DNA from: IMCC26077 sp964490435
GTDB lineage: Bacteria > Actinomycetota > Actinomycetes > Nanopelagicales > Nanopelagicaceae
Assembly (NCBI GenBank): GCA_964490435.1
Contig: CAZBCF010000031.1
Location: 1 to 17,840, forward strand
DNA length: 17,840 nt
Direction: 5' to 3'
The position numbers were made by a program, and so were the translations under genes. Below, one piece after another: positions 1 through 8,837 of the stretch (its first letter is position 1; every line of letters starts with the position of its first letter). The notes under the pieces were generated by a model that did no database searches, was not told the DNA's origin, and saw nothing but the letters and a program-made list of their open reading frames with translations.

Positions 1-10
1 AAGGAGCGAA

Positions 11-991
11 GTGAGCGAAATTCGACTCTCCTCTGAGAAACGACTTCGACTATTCACTGGTCGCGCGTTCCCCGAGTTGGCCCAAGAGGTCGGCGACGAA
101 TTAGGAATCCCGCTCACTCCAACATCCGCATACGATTTTGCAAATGGTGAGATTTTCGTGCGCTTTGAAGAGAGCGTTCGCGGTTGTGATGCCTTCGTAC
201 TACAAAGTCATGCAACTCCCGTTAATAAGCACATCATGGAGCAACTCATCATGGTCGATGCGCTCAAGCGTGCGTCGGCAAAGCGAATTACTGTCATCGC
301 ACCTTTTTATGGATACGCTCGACAAGATAAGAAACATCGCGGTCGCGAACCTATCTCGGCGCGACTCATGGCTGACTTGTTCAAGACTGCGGGCGCAGAC
401 CGTTTGATGGTCGTTGATCTCCACACCTCACAGATTCAAGGATTCTTCGACGGACCGGTAGATCATCTCTTCGCGCTACCTCTACTTGCGAATTACGTCG
501 GCAGCAAGGTCGATCGTTCGCGTCTGACTATCGTCTCGCCAGATTCCGGTCGAGTGCGCGTTGCTGAACGTTGGTCTGATCTTCTTGGCGGTTGCCCGAT
601 TGCATTCATCCATAAGACTCGCGATCCGCGAATCCCTAACGAATCCAAGACTGGGCGAGTGGTTGGTGATGTCACTGGACAAACCTGTGTTGTCATCGAT
701 GACATGATTGATACTGCTGGAACAATCACTAAAGCCGTCGATGCGCTCTTCGATGAGGGTGCGCGTGAAGTAATCGTTGCATCAACTCATGCCGTGCTCT
801 CAGGTCCTGCGATTGATCGCTTGAAGAACTCCCGCGTCAGCGAGGTAGTCGTCACTAACACGTTGCCGATCCCAGAAGACTCACGCTTTGATCGACTTAC
901 CGTGCTCTCGATTGCTCCCTTGCTTGCTCGGGCGATTCGCGAAGTCTTCGAAGACGGCTCGGTTACCAGCCTCTTTGATGGCCACTCCTAA
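11..991 (+). CDS. prs: Ribose-phosphate pyrophosphokinase (PRPP synthetase)
   Basis: Cytosolic enzyme that transfers pyrophosphate from ATP to ribose-5-phosphate, making PRPP for purine, pyrimidine, histidine, tryptophan and NAD synthesis. The 326-residue product has the usual class I length. Visible motifs are the flexible catalytic loop RQDKKHRGREPIS at about residues 104-116, the divalent-cation segment VVDLHTSQIQGFF at 134-146 (His138), and the PRPP-binding signature VVIDDMIDTAGTI at 227-239. The start is a GTG at 11, chosen because AAGGAG at 1-6 lies four bases upstream and the protein then begins just before the normal RLRLFTGRAFPELA segment. In actinobacteria prs usually follows glmU, which would lie left of the window. 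The next gene, rplY, is 160 bases downstream on the same strand. Nothing is odd in the coding sequence. Confidence 0.97.
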   Translation: MSEIRLSSEKRLRLFTGRAFPELAQEVGDELGIPLTPTSAYDFANGEIFVRFEESVRGCDAFVLQSHATPVNKHIMEQLIMVDALKRASAKRITVIAPFYGYARQDKKHRGREPISARLMADLFKTAGADRLMVVDLHTSQIQGFFDGPVDHLFALPLLANYVGSKVDRSRLTIVSPDSGRVRVAERWSDLLGGCPIAFIHKTRDPRIPNESKTGRVVGDVTGQTCVVIDDMIDTAGTITKAVDALFDEGAREVIVASTHAVLSGPAIDRLKNSRVSEVVVTNTLPIPEDSRFDRLTVLSIAPLLARAIREVFEDGSVTSLFDGHS

Positions 992-1050
992 GTAGCCTCA
1001 GGGCTGATTTTCCAAACTTCACCACTCTGGGTTACCCTTCAGTTCTTCCG

Positions 1051-1108
1051 GCGAGGGGATGAGTATCCCGTCATCGACGGCAAGCCGATGACAGACGGCC
1101 CGCCTCGT
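1051..1108 (+). promoter_or_regulatory. Candidate structured RNA leader of rplY
   Basis: The 160-base gap between prs and rplY can be folded by hand into a three-way junction. The closing stem is CGAGG 1052-1056 with CCTCG 1103-1107. A short hairpin forms from GGAT 1057-1060 and ATCC 1065-1068 around GAGT. A second hairpin forms from GTCATCG 1070-1076 and CGATGAC 1086-1092 around a 9-base loop. No T-run follows, so this does not look like a terminator of prs. About 43 bases separate it from the rplY start. Autogenous leaders bound by the ribosomal protein they precede are a known theme, but I do not recognise this one as a named family. The fold is inferred from one sequence only. Confidence 0.35.
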
Positions 1109-1151
1109 AACTCGCAGGTATGAAAACTGAGTAACGAAAACGGGGGATGAG

Positions 1152-1796
1152 ATGGCCGAAATCAAGATTGCAGCGAAGGTTCGCTCTGAATTTGGAAAAG
1201 GCGCCGCTCGTCGCGCTCGTCGCGATGGCCTGGTTCCAGCGGTCATATACGGCCATGGCGAGAAGCCAATCCATATCGCACTGCCGGCCCGCGAAGTGGG
1301 CGTCGCGTTGAAAACCTCGAACGTTCTCCTCGATATCGATCTAGGCAGTCAGGTCGAACTCACTTTGCCTAAATCAGTGGTTCGCGATCCAATCAAAGGG
1401 ACGCTTGAACACATCGATTTGATCTTGGTGCGACGAGGCGAGCGTGTGGTCGTTTCAGTTCCGGTACATGCTTTTGGAAAATACGATCAAGATGGAATTT
1501 TGGAGCACGTCCACAACTCCATCGAGGTAGAGGTAGAAGCAACGTCGATTCCGGCGCACCTCGAACTCGACATGGAGGGTCTCGTCGCTGGCGACTCCTT
1601 ATTTGCAGCAGATGTGAAATTGCCTGACGGCATCACATTGATTAGCGATCCCAAGATGGTCGTCGTGCACCTTGGCGTTCGCTCTGCGGTTGAAGAAGTT
1701 GTTGCTGCTCCCGCTGCTGAAGGTGCTGCTGCTGAAGGTGCTGCTGCTGAAGGTGCTGCTGCCGCATCAGGTGAAGCTGCTCCAGCAAAGAGCTGA
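1152..1796 (+). CDS. rplY: 50S ribosomal protein bL25, long (CTC/TL5) form
   Basis: Large-subunit protein that binds 5S rRNA. The 214-residue product has the N-terminal L25 beta-barrel at about residues 1-90 (AEIKIAAKVRSEFGKGAARR, then a VPAVIYGHG turn) and the C-terminal CTC/TL5 domain at about 95-180 (containing VEVEATSIPAHLELD). Residues from about 183 form a low-complexity Ala/Glu/Gly tail. The ATG at 1152 follows the purine-rich stretch GGGGGATGAG and gives the family-standard N-terminus. The gene sits between prs and pth, the standard actinobacterial neighbours, with 50 bases to pth. The tail is encoded by three perfect 15-base direct repeats, described separately. Short bL25 forms lack the C-terminal domain; this is clearly the long form. 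Confidence 0.95.
   Translation: MAEIKIAAKVRSEFGKGAARRARRDGLVPAVIYGHGEKPIHIALPAREVGVALKTSNVLLDIDLGSQVELTLPKSVVRDPIKGTLEHIDLILVRRGERVVVSVPVHAFGKYDQDGILEHVHNSIEVEVEATSIPAHLELDMEGLVAGDSLFAADVKLPDGITLISDPKMVVVHLGVRSAVEEVVAAPAAEGAAAEGAAAEGAAAASGEAAPAKS
1713..1757 (+). repeat. Three perfect 15-bp tandem repeats in the rplY tail
   Basis: The unit GCTGCTGAAGGTGCT occurs three times in direct, uninterrupted tandem at 1713-1727, 1728-1742 and 1743-1757, followed by a partial unit GCTGC. It is in frame and encodes Ala-Ala-Glu-Gly-Ala three times near the C-terminus of bL25. Because the unit length is a multiple of three, copy-number change by slippage would lengthen or shorten the tail without shifting the frame. 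Confidence 0.95.
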
Positions 1797-1846
1797 TAAA
1801 CACTCGTTGATAAAATTCACGACTAATTAAGGAACGGCACTAATCA

Positions 1847-2440
1847 ATGTCCAGCCATTCGCCTAGTGTGTGGCTAGTGGTTGGACTTGGTAATCCAGGG
1901 GATAAATACGCTAACACTCGACATAATGTCGGATTTCTCGTCGCTGAAGAATTAGCGTTCCGTCTTGGTGGGAAGTTTTCATCTAACAAACATCGCGCTC
2001 TGGTGCTTGAAACTCGATTAGGCGTCGGAGGTGAATCACCAAAAGTAGTGATCGTAAAACCACAGACCTACATGAATGATTCTGGAAATGCAGTCGCACC
2101 GATTGCACAATATTTCAATTGTCAACCAAATCAGATTATCGCAATTCATGATGAATTGGATCTACCCTTCAATTCGCTTCGTATTAAAATCGGTGGTGGC
2201 GATAATGGGCACAATGGCTTGAAATCATTGACGCAATCATTAGGCAGCGGTGACTATTTCAGAGTACGAGTGGGCATCGGGCGGCCAAACACACCGCAAG
2301 ATACGGCAGATTACGTCCTGGACAACTTCGCAAAGAGCGAGAGATTGGTCGTGCCCGATCTAGTCGCACGCAGTTGCGATGCGATTGAATCGCTTATCTC
2401 TAAGGGCTTGGAAACTACCCAGCAAACCTTCAATCAGTAG
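1847..2440 (+). CDS. pth: Peptidyl-tRNA hydrolase
   Basis: Hydrolyses the ester bond of peptidyl-tRNAs released from stalled ribosomes, so that tRNA is recycled. The 197 residues match the bacterial Pth length. Visible signatures are VVGLGNPG at 11-18, YANTRHNVGF at 21-30 with the catalytic His26, KPQTYMNDSG at 71-80 with Asn77, HDELDLP at 101-107 with Asp102, and GGGDNGHNGLKS at 116-127. The ATG at 1847 is preceded by AAGGA at 1829-1833, a rather long 13-base spacing. No better in-frame start exists before the core motif. The gene follows rplY by 50 bases, the usual translation-linked pair in actinobacteria. It converges with ppc, whose stop lies only 18 bases beyond the pth stop. Confidence 0.96.
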   Translation: MSSHSPSVWLVVGLGNPGDKYANTRHNVGFLVAEELAFRLGGKFSSNKHRALVLETRLGVGGESPKVVIVKPQTYMNDSGNAVAPIAQYFNCQPNQIIAIHDELDLPFNSLRIKIGGGDNGHNGLKSLTQSLGSGDYFRVRVGIGRPNTPQDTADYVLDNFAKSERLVVPDLVARSCDAIESLISKGLETTQQTFNQ

Positions 2441-2458
2441 CTTTGAAAGCTAAGAAAA

Positions 2459-5155
2459 TCAGCCAGTATTTCTTAGGCCAGCAGCAATACCATTGATGGT
2501 CAAGAGGAGTGCGCGATTGAGAATGCTGTCGACCGCTGCACTTTCAGAACCATTTCGAACTTTTTGTAAGAGTGAAACTTGAAGAAGTTGCATAGGGCGA
2601 AGGTAGACATCGCGAATGGCTAAAGTCTGAGCAAGAATCGGTTGGTCCCCAAGCAACGCGCTTTTTTGAGTGAGCAAGAGAATCTCATCAACTGTTAACT
2701 GGTATTCGCTCTTGATTTCTTCAAAAAAGTGTTTGAGCTCATCATCAACGAGCGAATTCACATAATGTTCTGCAGTCTGTAGGTCGGTCTTTGCCAGAGT
2801 CATCTCAACATTACTGATAAAAGTTTTGAAGAAATGCCACTCTTCGAACATCTGCTTGAGAATCTTGGTATCGCCCGCTTCTCGAGCAGCTTTCAGTCCA
2901 CTACCCACCCCAAACCAACCGGGGACAATCTGGCGAGACTGAGTCCAGCCGAACACCCATGGAATCGCGCGTAGCCCAGAGAGGCCAGAATCAGAATCGG
3001 GTCTACGTGAAGGTCGGGATCCAAGGTAAAGGTTGCCGAGTTGCTCGACTGGTGTTGATTGATAGAAATATCTCGGTAGGTCGGGGTGATCGATAAGTCG
3101 TCGGTAACATGCCATCGCTGCGGCACTCACGAGATCCATGCAGGAATCCCACGCAGCAAGATCTTTTGCGCTTTGGCGAGGGGCTCGATTGAGTACGGTC
3201 GCCTCGAGCGCTGCTGCGAGAATCAACTCGACATTTTCGCGCGCTAGAGACGGCAACGAATACTTGTCAGAGATAACTTCACCTTGTTCGGTCATCTTTA
3301 TCTCACCAGCGAGTGAACCCCATGGCAGAGCCAAGATTGCGTCATATGTTGGACCACCACCACGACCAACAGATCCGCCACGACCATGGAATATCCGCAG
3401 TTGAATTCCGGCTTTGCCCGTCAAATCACGAAGTTTCCTTTGGGCTCGATGTATTTCCCATTGGCTAGTCGTAATTCCAGCATCCTTATTCGAATCTGAG
3501 TAACCAAGCATCACTTCTTGGATCTCCCCGCGCAGTTCGACAATCTCTCGATAATCAGGGATTGAAAGAAGTTGCCCAACGATGTCATCGGCTGCTTGCA
3601 GTTCGGCAACTGTCTCGAGTAACGGGACAAAACCAATCAGCGCCTTGCCCCGTTCAAGGTCTACGAGACCAGCCTTGACTGCAAGTACCGCGGCAGCGAG
3701 TAAGTCACTTGCGGATTTAGTCATCGAAACGATGTAACTCTCTATAGCCTCATCACCAAATTTTTCGATAATTTCTCCGATGATCGAAAAGGTATCAAAA
3801 GTTTGCTTCGCGCGGCTATCAAGGGATTCACGATCAATTGGCTGACTATTTCGAAGTTCTTTGATTAATAACTGCAGGCGAGCGTCATTATCGAGTTCTA
3901 AGTAATTAGTGATTCCTTGTGTGTTGAAATATTGATTTAATACATGATGATGCTGACTTGAGTGTTCCCGTACATCGAGAGTTGCATGAGTTAAGCCGAA
4001 CGCCGAAGCAGTTCTAATCATCTGCTCTAGTTCGCCCGAGGCAATCAATTCGCCCTTGTGCTCGATGAGTGAATCGCGCATGAGAATCAGGTCATCGAGT
4101 AATTCTTGAGTGTTCGCGTAATCTCGACCTGGCTCATGTATGCCTTGATTTGCGTGGCGTTTCTGAGTGAGCACGAGTTTATGTCGAATTGCAGTGGCTT
4201 TGAGTCGATATGGCTCTTCAACATTAAGGCGCTTGAATCGATCCTCAAATTCTGGGAGGTTGCGCAAGTCGGTTGCAATCGATTGAAGGAGATCATCGCT
4301 TGCTCCGGCCAGGCGTGCTGACACTGAAAGCGATTGGCGAAGGGCATCCAACTTCTCGAGTAAAACTCGGACCGCGTGTCCTACTTGGAGCGTGACGGTT
4401 TCGGATGTGATTTTGGGCGTCACGTTCGGATTACCGTCACGGTCTCCACCAATCCAACTTCCAAAAGAGAGCGGACGCGCTAAGGGATCTAGTTCGATCC
4501 CATACTGCGAAAGTTCAAACGAGAAATCATCGAGCACTTGAGGCACCGTGTATCGATGTAAGTCGTCAAGGTAATACAGCGCATTAGTTGCTTCATCGAG
4601 CGGCTCTGGTTGCTCGAGCCTTAATTCATCAGTCTGCCAGAGTAATTCGATTGCCTCTGCAAGTTTCTTCTCGCGCTCTCGAATGTTGGGTTCATCGAGT
4701 AAGTCTGCGACTTTACCCAGTTTACTTAATACTGAGCGGCGCGCTGCTTCGGTTGGATGCGCGGTGAACACTGGCCGAACTGACAGTGCGGCAACTGCCC
4801 GCGCTAACTCGTCTTGACTAATTTTTGCTTCATTAATCTTATGAAAGGTCTGCTGTAACCAAGACTGACCATTAACTCGACCTTCGTACAAGGCGCGTGC
4901 TCGGTGTACTTGCTCGGCGATGTTAGCCAAATGAAAATAGGTACTGAATGCGCGAACTAACTTGATGCTTTCGTCTACATCGACTTTTTCTAAGATGTTT
5001 GCGCCGAGAGGCGAGTCTTCCCGTACTGCCAGCCGTACCGATTCGACGAGATCCAGGAGCGCTTGGCCTTCTTGTCGCACCAATGTTTCGCCCAGCAACT
5101 CACCGAGGCGACGAACGTCGGCTCGAAGGTTCGAGGCTGGATTGCTCATAGACAT
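2459..5155 (-). CDS. ppc: Phosphoenolpyruvate carboxylase
   Basis: Anaplerotic enzyme that carboxylates PEP with bicarbonate to oxaloacetate, feeding the TCA cycle; the bacterial enzyme is a cytosolic tetramer. The 898-residue product is full length. It carries the first catalytic signature VFTAHPTEAARRS at about 129-141 (His133), FGSWIGGDRDGNPNVT at 231-246, LGYSDSNKDAG at 550-560, the glycine-rich catalytic loop FHGRGGSVGRGGGPTY at 589-604, and the typical Arg-Asn-Thr-Gly C-terminus. The start at 5155 gives MSMSN; a second ATG at 5149 is equally possible because neither has a clear Shine-Dalgarno sequence. The gene runs against all its neighbours, so it is probably a single-gene transcript. 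It is separated from divergent mfd by a 166-base gap that holds a terminator-like hairpin. Confidence 0.97.
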   Translation of the reverse strand: MSMSNPASNLRADVRRLGELLGETLVRQEGQALLDLVESVRLAVREDSPLGANILEKVDVDESIKLVRAFSTYFHLANIAEQVHRARALYEGRVNGQSWLQQTFHKINEAKISQDELARAVAALSVRPVFTAHPTEAARRSVLSKLGKVADLLDEPNIREREKKLAEAIELLWQTDELRLEQPEPLDEATNALYYLDDLHRYTVPQVLDDFSFELSQYGIELDPLARPLSFGSWIGGDRDGNPNVTPKITSETVTLQVGHAVRVLLEKLDALRQSLSVSARLAGASDDLLQSIATDLRNLPEFEDRFKRLNVEEPYRLKATAIRHKLVLTQKRHANQGIHEPGRDYANTQELLDDLILMRDSLIEHKGELIASGELEQMIRTASAFGLTHATLDVREHSSQHHHVLNQYFNTQGITNYLELDNDARLQLLIKELRNSQPIDRESLDSRAKQTFDTFSIIGEIIEKFGDEAIESYIVSMTKSASDLLAAAVLAVKAGLVDLERGKALIGFVPLLETVAELQAADDIVGQLLSIPDYREIVELRGEIQEVMLGYSDSNKDAGITTSQWEIHRAQRKLRDLTGKAGIQLRIFHGRGGSVGRGGGPTYDAILALPWGSLAGEIKMTEQGEVISDKYSLPSLARENVELILAAALEATVLNRAPRQSAKDLAAWDSCMDLVSAAAMACYRRLIDHPDLPRYFYQSTPVEQLGNLYLGSRPSRRPDSDSGLSGLRAIPWVFGWTQSRQIVPGWFGVGSGLKAAREAGDTKILKQMFEEWHFFKTFISNVEMTLAKTDLQTAEHYVNSLVDDELKHFFEEIKSEYQLTVDEILLLTQKSALLGDQPILAQTLAIRDVYLRPMQLLQVSLLQKVRNGSESAAVDSILNRALLLTINGIAAGLRNTG

Positions 5156-5213
5156 ATCTTGGCAGAGTGAGTAGCTCGCCTAGGCCGCTAGTATGGGTCT
5201 AGCCGAAAGCAAG

Positions 5214-5247
5214 AAGCCCCCCGTGTCTGCGGAAATTGGGGCTTTTT
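5214..5247 (+). terminator. Intrinsic terminator in the ppc/mfd gap
   Basis: AAGCCCC at 5214-5220 pairs perfectly with GGGGCTT at 5238-5244, and a smaller CCG/CGG stem (5221-5223 with 5230-5232) can form inside the loop. The T-run at 5243-5247 follows on the plus strand. This is a textbook Rho-independent terminator shape. It sits about 75 bases upstream of mfd and behind no plus-strand gene, because ppc is divergent. It therefore either ends an antisense or short leader transcript, or shields mfd from read-through. On the minus strand the hairpin is followed by CTTCTTGCTTT, a poor U-tract. Confidence 0.7.
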
Positions 5248-5271
5248 CGCCATTCCATATTCCATATGGCG
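5248..5271. promoter_or_regulatory. Nested inverted repeat upstream of mfd, possible operator
   Basis: Directly after the terminator T-run lies CGCCAT (5248-5253), 12 bases, then ATGGCG (5266-5271), a perfect 6-base inverted repeat. Nested within it is a second one, CCATAT (5255-5260) and ATATGG (5264-5269), separated by three bases. The same stretch also contains the direct repeat ATTCCAT twice (5252-5265). The symmetry suggests a protein-binding site or RNA hairpin in the mfd upstream region. No regulator can be named from sequence alone. Confidence 0.35.
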
Positions 5272-5321
5272 GGCTTTCAGTTAAATGCACCTTTGCAAGG
5301 TAGCGAGAACGGGGGTTTCAG

Positions 5322-8300
5322 ATGCGAGAAGTCATCGATGCACTCGATTTTGCACCCTGCGAGCAGGCGCTGGATTCGGGAGCGGCGATCACCGCACCAA
5401 TCTCTGCAGCCGCATTTCTTGTCGCGTCGTTCGCACATCATGTTGACCGGAGCAAGGGCGCGACTCCGATTGTTGTCTTGACTCCAAATAGCGGGGAAGA
5501 GATCTTCAGCGAATTAGTTGCATTAGCGCCGACGTTACGCATACATCATTTCCCCAGTTGGGAGACGCTCCCACATGAACGTCTTAGTCCTCAGAGTGAC
5601 ACCGTCGCACAACGCTTCGCAACTCTGCGCGCCATACGCCGTGGCGAGAGTGATGTTCTGGTCATTCCAGTTCGCTCATTTCTCCAACCTTTCATAAAAG
5701 GTTTTGGTACTGCTGATGTACCGGCGTTAGCTGCCGGAAAAAGATTAGAGATGAATGTTGCCATCAAGAATCTGCTACAGCTTGGGTATATCCGGACTGA
5801 CCTCGTTGAAAAGCGAGGGGAGTTCGCGCAACGTGGTGGCATCATCGATGTATTCCCACCCCAAGCTATTCACCCAATTCGAGTCGAATTCTTCGATGAA
5901 CTCATTGACGAAGTCCGTTATTTCTCCGTCGCAGATCAGCGTTCATTAGAGATTTGCAACGAAGAGATTTTCGCACTACCTGCTCGCGAGATCCTTATTA
6001 CCGATGAAGTGAGGACGCGCGCTGAGCAACTCAGTGTGACGAACACGTTTCTTGCTGACATGTTCGCACGAATAAGCGCCGGCGTGCCGGTCGAAGGTAT
6101 GGAGTCTCTCATGCCAGCGCTCACTGATCAGCTGGAGAGTTTTATTGATGTAATACCCAAAGAAACTAGGATCATTTCTATTGCACCGGAGCTGATTCGG
6201 AGTCGAGCTAGTGAGTTGATTAAAACCGGTGTCGAGTTCTTAGATGCGTCGTGGCTCAATGCTGCCTCTGGTAATCAGATACCTATTGATCTTCGCGAAC
6301 TCGAGCGATTCTCTTTTCGGGATTTGGATGAAGAGAATGAACGCGCCAGAATGAAGTCTTGCATCCTCTCGTCGATTGCTCCCTTTGGTGGCGGTGAAGA
6401 CGGAGTTGACTCTGGATTACGCTCTATAGAGCCATTTCGTGCCAACGCAGAAAAATTGCTCGCTTACGTCAAAGAGAAGATTGCTGAGCAATGGTCTGTT
6501 CTCATCACCGCAATCGGACATGGCACTGCCACTCGTTACGAAGAGCTCCTTCGTGGCGAAGGAATTCCGACATCAAACTCTCTTGCACCGGGAATGGTGC
6601 TCATCAGCAATTCTCCGATTCGACACGGTTTTAGCCACGAGCAACAGAAGTTATGCCTCATCACCGAACGAGATTTTGCAGGCAGTAAAGCCCAAGATGG
6701 TGAGCGAACCTCGCTTGCCGCGCGCCGAAAGAATCGAATCGACCCTCTCTCGCTTAAAGAAGGCGATTACGTGGTGCACGCAATTCATGGGATAGGCAGA
6801 TTTATCGAGATGGTCGAGCGCGAAGTGAACGGTACTAAACGAGAATATTTAGTGATTGAGTATGCCTCGAGTAAACGTGGTCAAGCGGGAGATCGACTCT
6901 TCTTACCGACTGACGCACTTGACCAGGTCAGTAAATATGTTGGCGGTGAAAGTCCAACGGTCCATCATATGGGTGGTGCAGATTGGCAGAAGGCAAAAGG
7001 AAAAGCGCGAAAGGCGGTCAAACAGATTGCGGCAGAATTGATTCAATTGTATGCCGCTCGAACGAGTTCACCTGGGTTTTCCTTCTCACCAGACACACCC
7101 TGGCAGCGGGAACTCGAAGATGCCTTTGCGTATGTCGAGACAGCAGATCAACTTGCCACGATTAGTGAAGTCAAACGCGACATGGAGGCGTCATACCCGA
7201 TGGACCGCATCGTCTGTGGCGATGTGGGCTTCGGTAAAACCGAGATTGCTGTTCGTGCTGCTTTCAAGGCAGTCCAAGATGGCAAACAAGTTGCAGTATT
7301 AGTGCCAACTACGCTTTTGGTTCAACAACATTTGACCACGTTCTCAGAACGGTTCGCTGGGTTCCCTGTAAAAGTCGCAGGACTTTCGCGTTTTGCGACA
7401 GCAGGTGAGATCAAGAAGACACTCTCCGAACTAGAGGCAGGCAAAGTCGATGTTGTTATTGGGACACACCGGTTGTTATCTACAGATGTCACGTTTAGGG
7501 ATCTTGGATTAGTCATTATCGATGAGGAACAGCGTTTTGGCGTGGAACATAAAGAGAAACTGAAAAGATTCCGGGCACACGTTGACGTGCTTTCGATGTC
7601 AGCAACACCCATTCCTCGGACTCTGGAGATGTCAATCACTGGAATTCGAGAGATGTCGATGATGGCTACACCGCCCGAAGAACGCCATCCCGTTTTGACT
7701 TATGTAGGTGGATATGAAGAGAAACAGATTGCTGCAGCGATACGCCGAGAATTACTTCGAGATGGCCAAGTCTTCTACATCCATAATCGGGTTACTAGCA
7801 TCGACCGATGTGCATCTCGTTTATCTGAGCTCGTACCTGAGGCGAGGATAAGAGTTGCCCATGGTCAAATGAGTGAAAAAGTGCTCGAAGAGGTAATTCT
7901 CTCCTTCTGGGAAAAAGAATTTGATGTTCTGGTGTGCACCACCATCATCGAGAGTGGAATTGACATCCCAAATTCAAATACTTTGATTGTCGAGCAAGCC
8001 GACAAGATGGGCTTATCTCAATTACATCAACTTAGAGGACGAGTAGGACGAGGGCGCGAACGAGGCTATGCATACTTTCTATACGATATTGATAAACCTT
8101 TGACCGAAACCGCACATGATCGACTTGAGACGATTGCGGCCAACACCGAACTGGGATCTGGAATGCAGGTAGCCCTCAAGGATCTTGAGATTCGTGGCGC
8201 TGGCAACTTGCTTGGTGGCGAACAATCTGGCCACATCGCAGATGTAGGCTTCGATCTGTATATGCGAATGATCGGAGAAGCAGTTGCAGATTTCAAAGGA

Positions 8301-8837
8301 ACGCGTCATCAAGAGCAAGAATGCAAGTTAGAGCTACCCATCGATGCGTTCTTGCCTCATGACTACGTCGATAGTGAGCGAGTCCGACTCGACCTGTATC
8401 GTCGATTGGCAAGCGCTACGACTCTTGAGCAGGTTGATGAAGTAGATCAAGAATTAAATGATCGCTTCGGTGCTTTTCCTGCAGAGGTGCTCAGTCTGCT
8501 GAAGATCGCCAAGTTGCGAGTTCGGGCCAAGGAACTAGCGCTCGGCGAGGTCGTTATTCATGGCAAGCACTTACGCCTGGCTCCGGTGACCTTGAGCGAC
8601 TGGCTCTCAGTGCGAATGACTCGCCTCTACCCGGGACACATATATAAGGCCAGCCAGGGCACGTTGCTCTTGCCCCTGCCACAACGAACTGGGGTGGCAT
8701 TTGAACGGGAGAAGTTGGGCGATAATTCTCTCCTGGAGTGGGTAGCTCAAGCGCTCGAGTCGACGACTCGAGAAGGCTTCAAAGAAGGCGCCAAAGTTGG
8801 GGCCAAAGTTGAGTTTAGTGAAGGGGCTGGATTGTGA
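5322..8837 (+). CDS. mfd: Transcription-repair coupling factor Mfd
   Basis: ATP-driven translocase that removes RNA polymerase stalled at lesions and recruits UvrA for transcription-coupled nucleotide excision repair. The 1171-residue length is normal for actinobacteria. Domains in order are a UvrB-like N-terminal module (about 1-210, with HHFPSWETLPHERLSP at 75-90 and RGGIIDVFPP at 171-180), a middle region, the CarD-like RNA-polymerase interaction domain (from about 478, EGDYVVHAIHGIGRF), and the RecG-type motor. The motor shows Walker A GDVGFGKTE at 633-641, the DEEQ box at 734-737 and SATPIPRTL at 760-768. The QLRGRVGRG motif and the C-terminal TRCF domain follow. The ATG at 5322 follows a G-rich ACGGGGG stretch. 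The stop overlaps the GTG start of the next gene (GTGA at 8834-8837), so the lipoprotein is probably translationally coupled. Confidence 0.97.
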   Translation: MREVIDALDFAPCEQALDSGAAITAPISAAAFLVASFAHHVDRSKGATPIVVLTPNSGEEIFSELVALAPTLRIHHFPSWETLPHERLSPQSDTVAQRFATLRAIRRGESDVLVIPVRSFLQPFIKGFGTADVPALAAGKRLEMNVAIKNLLQLGYIRTDLVEKRGEFAQRGGIIDVFPPQAIHPIRVEFFDELIDEVRYFSVADQRSLEICNEEIFALPAREILITDEVRTRAEQLSVTNTFLADMFARISAGVPVEGMESLMPALTDQLESFIDVIPKETRIISIAPELIRSRASELIKTGVEFLDASWLNAASGNQIPIDLRELERFSFRDLDEENERARMKSCILSSIAPFGGGEDGVDSGLRSIEPFRANAEKLLAYVKEKIAEQWSVLITAIGHGTATRYEELLRGEGIPTSNSLAPGMVLISNSPIRHGFSHEQQKLCLITERDFAGSKAQDGERTSLAARRKNRIDPLSLKEGDYVVHAIHGIGRFIEMVEREVNGTKREYLVIEYASSKRGQAGDRLFLPTDALDQVSKYVGGESPTVHHMGGADWQKAKGKARKAVKQIAAELIQLYAARTSSPGFSFSPDTPWQRELEDAFAYVETADQLATISEVKRDMEASYPMDRIVCGDVGFGKTEIAVRAAFKAVQDGKQVAVLVPTTLLVQQHLTTFSERFAGFPVKVAGLSRFATAGEIKKTLSELEAGKVDVVIGTHRLLSTDVTFRDLGLVIIDEEQRFGVEHKEKLKRFRAHVDVLSMSATPIPRTLEMSITGIREMSMMATPPEERHPVLTYVGGYEEKQIAAAIRRELLRDGQVFYIHNRVTSIDRCASRLSELVPEARIRVAHGQMSEKVLEEVILSFWEKEFDVLVCTTIIESGIDIPNSNTLIVEQADKMGLSQLHQLRGRVGRGRERGYAYFLYDIDKPLTETAHDRLETIAANTELGSGMQVALKDLEIRGAGNLLGGEQSGHIADVGFDLYMRMIGEAVADFKGTRHQEQECKLELPIDAFLPHDYVDSERVRLDLYRRLASATTLEQVDEVDQELNDRFGAFPAEVLSLLKIAKLRVRAKELALGEVVIHGKHLRLAPVTLSDWLSVRMTRLYPGHIYKASQGTLLLPLPQRTGVAFEREKLGDNSLLEWVAQALESTTREGFKEGAKVGAKVEFSEGAGL

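Noticed and set aside
2438..2452. Perfect palindrome TAGCTTTGAAAGCTA at the pth stop, between convergent pth and ppc
   Set aside because: The stem is short and AT-rich and no U-run follows on either strand, so I do not call it a terminator.
3138..3404. Plus-strand 88-codon frame inside ppc
   Set aside because: It is antisense to conserved ppc catalytic motifs and shows no ribosome binding site or protein-like features.
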